Shown: in pieces, positions 5,993 through 7,326 of the stretch
Position numbering within the stretch: position 1 is the stretch's first letter
Layout of the letters: each line of letters starts with the position of its first letter
Assembly (NCBI GenBank): GCA_017550765.1
Contig: JAFZOC010000177.1
Span: 1 to 7,326, forward strand
Direction of reading: 5' to 3'
Source: Oscillospiraceae bacterium
GTDB lineage: Bacteria; Bacillota_A; Clostridia; Oscillospirales; Oscillospiraceae
DNA: 7,326 nt
Position numbers and translations under genes: made by a program
Notes under the pieces: generated by a model
Database searches by the model: none
Told to the model about the DNA's origin: nothing
What the model saw: the letters and a program-made list of their open reading frames with translations, nothing else

Positions 5993-7071
5993 CACCGAAC
6001 GTGACATTGGGACATAAGACGATCTTCGTGACCGGGGCCGCCGGCTTCATCGGCTTTTTCCTCGCAAAGCGCCTGCTGGATGAGGTGGAGGGCGCTCTTG
6101 TCGTCGGGATCGACAATATGAACGACTATTACGAGGTCTCGCTGAAAGAGTACCGCTTGGCCCAGCTGCAGCGCCATCCCAACTTCGTCTTCCTGCAGAT
6201 CGATATCGCAGACAAGGCGGCGGTGGATGCGGCCTTCGCGCAGTACCGGCCCGCAGTCGTCGTAAATCTTGCAGCCCAGGCGGGGGTCCGCTATTCGATC
6301 AGTCATCCGGAGGTCTACATCGGATCCAATCTGGTCGGCTTCTTCAACTTGCTGGAAGCCTGCCGCCATTCCTACGACGGTGGTGCGACCGGGGTGGAGC
6401 ATATGGTCTATGCCTCCAGCTCCTCGGTCTACGGCGGGAATAAAAAGGTGCCTTTCTCGACCGAAGACAGGGTGGATCATCCGGTCTCTCTCTATGCAGC
6501 CACCAAGAAGGCCGACGAGCTGCTGGCCCACGCGTATTCCAAGCTCTACGACATCCCGTCCACCGGCCTGCGCTTTTTTACAGTCTACGGACCGGCAGGA
6601 CGGCCGGACATGGCCTATTTCGGATTCACCAACAAGCTCCGCTCCGGCCAGACCATCCAGATCTACAACTATGGCAAGTGTGAGCGGGACTTCACCTATG
6701 TGGACGATATCGTTGAGGGAATCCTGCGTGTGATGCGCAGGGCTCCTGAACGGCAGAGAGGGGAGGACGGGCTGCCGCTGCCGCCCTACGCGGTCTATAA
6801 TATCGGCGGCAGCAGACCGGAAAAGCTCTTGGACTTCGTGCAGATCCTCTCGGAGGAGCTGGTCCGGGCCGGCGTGCTGCCGGAGGACTATGACTTCGAG
6901 GCCCACAAAGAGCTGGTCCCCATGCAGCCGGGCGACGTGCCTGTCACATACGCCGATTCTGAGGCGCTGGAGCGGGACTTCGGTTTCCGGCCGGAGATCT
7001 GTCTGCGGGAGGGACTGCGGCGCTTCGCCGAGTGGTATCGCGACTATTACATGGGAGGCGAGGAGAGATGA
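5986..7071 (+). CDS. UDP-glucuronate 4-epimerase (extended SDR, CapI/Gla-like)
   Basis: This 361-residue NAD-dependent epimerase interconverts UDP-glucuronate and UDP-galacturonate in the cytoplasm, supplying galacturonate for surface polysaccharide. The Rossmann motif GAAGFIG is at residues 17-23. The extended-SDR catalytic set is S145 in SSSSVYG, Y170 and K174 (YAATK). Subfamily signs of UDP-GlcA 4-epimerase rather than GalE are DNMNDYYEVSLKEYRL after the second beta strand, AAQAGVRYSI, RFFTVYGPAGRPDMAY and the C-terminal YNIGGSRPEKLLDFV. Length is usual for the family (about 330-360). ATG 5986 overlaps the previous stop by 7 bases, and its own stop overlaps the ugd start by 4 bases (ATGA), so translation is probably coupled. 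No damage is seen. A UDP-galactose or UDP-GlcNAc epimerase is possible but less likely, given the motifs and the neighbouring UDP-glucose dehydrogenase. Confidence 0.9.
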   Translation: MLTPNVTLGHKTIFVTGAAGFIGFFLAKRLLDEVEGALVVGIDNMNDYYEVSLKEYRLAQLQRHPNFVFLQIDIADKAAVDAAFAQYRPAVVVNLAAQAGVRYSISHPEVYIGSNLVGFFNLLEACRHSYDGGATGVEHMVYASSSSVYGGNKKVPFSTEDRVDHPVSLYAATKKADELLAHAYSKLYDIPSTGLRFFTVYGPAGRPDMAYFGFTNKLRSGQTIQIYNYGKCERDFTYVDDIVEGILRVMRRAPERQRGEDGLPLPPYAVYNIGGSRPEKLLDFVQILSEELVRAGVLPEDYDFEAHKELVPMQPGDVPVTYADSEALERDFGFRPEICLREGLRRFAEWYRDYYMGGEER

Positions 7072-7326
7072 AGATCACAGTAGCGGGCGTCGGCTATGTG
7101 GGCCTGAGCCTTGCGGTCCTCTTGGCCCAGCATCATGAGGTCACGGCCATCACCACCACCCAGGCCAAGGCGGAGAAGCTCAATCAGTTCATCAGCCCCA
7201 TTCAGGACGATGAGATCGAGCGCTTCTTTAAAGAGGCTCGTGAAGGAAAGAGAACTCTGAACCTCCATACCACCACCGATAAAGAGGCCGCCTACAAGTC
7301 GGCAGAGCTTGTTATCATCGCCACAC
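7068..7326 (+). CDS. ugd: UDP-glucose 6-dehydrogenase, N-terminal part (3'-truncated by window edge)
   Basis: Only the first 86 residues are present. They begin with the NAD-binding motif VAGVGYVGLSLAVLLAQ (residues 5-21), then SPIQDDEIERFF and AAYKSAELVIIAT. All are hallmarks of UDP-glucose 6-dehydrogenase, which oxidises UDP-glucose to UDP-glucuronate with two NAD+. That product is the substrate of the epimerase encoded just upstream. The ATG overlaps the epimerase TGA by 4 bases, and AGGAGAG directly before it gives a close ribosome binding site. One oddity is that the acidic residue normally found at the end of the second beta strand, which holds the NAD ribose (D29 in the streptococcal enzyme as I recall it), is threonine here (T29 in EVTAITTT). 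The catalytic cysteine lies beyond the window edge. Confidence 0.88.
   Translation, partial: MKITVAGVGYVGLSLAVLLAQHHEVTAITTTQAKAEKLNQFISPIQDDEIERFFKEAREGKRTLNLHTTTDKEAAYKSAELVIIAT

Overview
The window looks like a GC-rich member of the Bacillota, probably a gut-type Clostridia relative. The reasons are the strong GGAGG-type ribosome binding sites, a near-consensus sigma-A promoter, tightly packed same-strand genes, and a small HTH domain of a kind I associate with Clostridia. This placement is an inference from style and not from a marker gene. All convincing genes are on the + strand and coding density is high; no gap exceeds 300 bases. I see no tRNA, rRNA, CRISPR array or insertion sequence.

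Region 1 (1-1141) is the 3' part of an APC-superfamily amino-acid permease; its N-terminus lies outside the window. A GC-rich hairpin terminator (1222-1254) closes it. The 190-base gap after it also holds a near-perfect 17-bp palindrome (1286-1302) just ahead of the next unit.

Region 2 (1332-3770) is a two-gene unit of tandem, diverged paralogues of the uncharacterised nucleotidyltransferase family (NTP_transf_5 type). Both keep the LKG/MKG, D-x-D and ELH motifs. The stop of the first directly abuts the start of the second.

Region 3 (3771-3875) is short, conspicuously AT-rich and regulatory. A perfect 19-bp inverted repeat with a 7-nt loop contains, in its right arm, the -35 box of a promoter with a consensus -35, a 17-bp spacer and an extended -10.

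Region 4 (3876 to the end) is an operon with overlapping genes. It encodes (i) an excisionase/MerR-like HTH fused to a GHMP sugar kinase whose sugar-binding signature resembles galacturonokinase more than galactokinase, (ii) a short RmlA-like sugar-1-phosphate nucleotidyltransferase, (iii) a UDP-glucuronate 4-epimerase and (iv) the start of UDP-glucose 6-dehydrogenase. Together these would make UDP-galacturonic acid by two routes: de novo (UDP-Glc to UDP-GlcA to UDP-GalA) and salvage (GalA to GalA-1-P to UDP-GalA). The likely use is an acidic surface polysaccharide. The most interesting points are the HTH-kinase fusion next to a large operator-like inverted repeat, which suggests an autoregulated or substrate-sensing kinase, and the possible bacterial galacturonate salvage branch.
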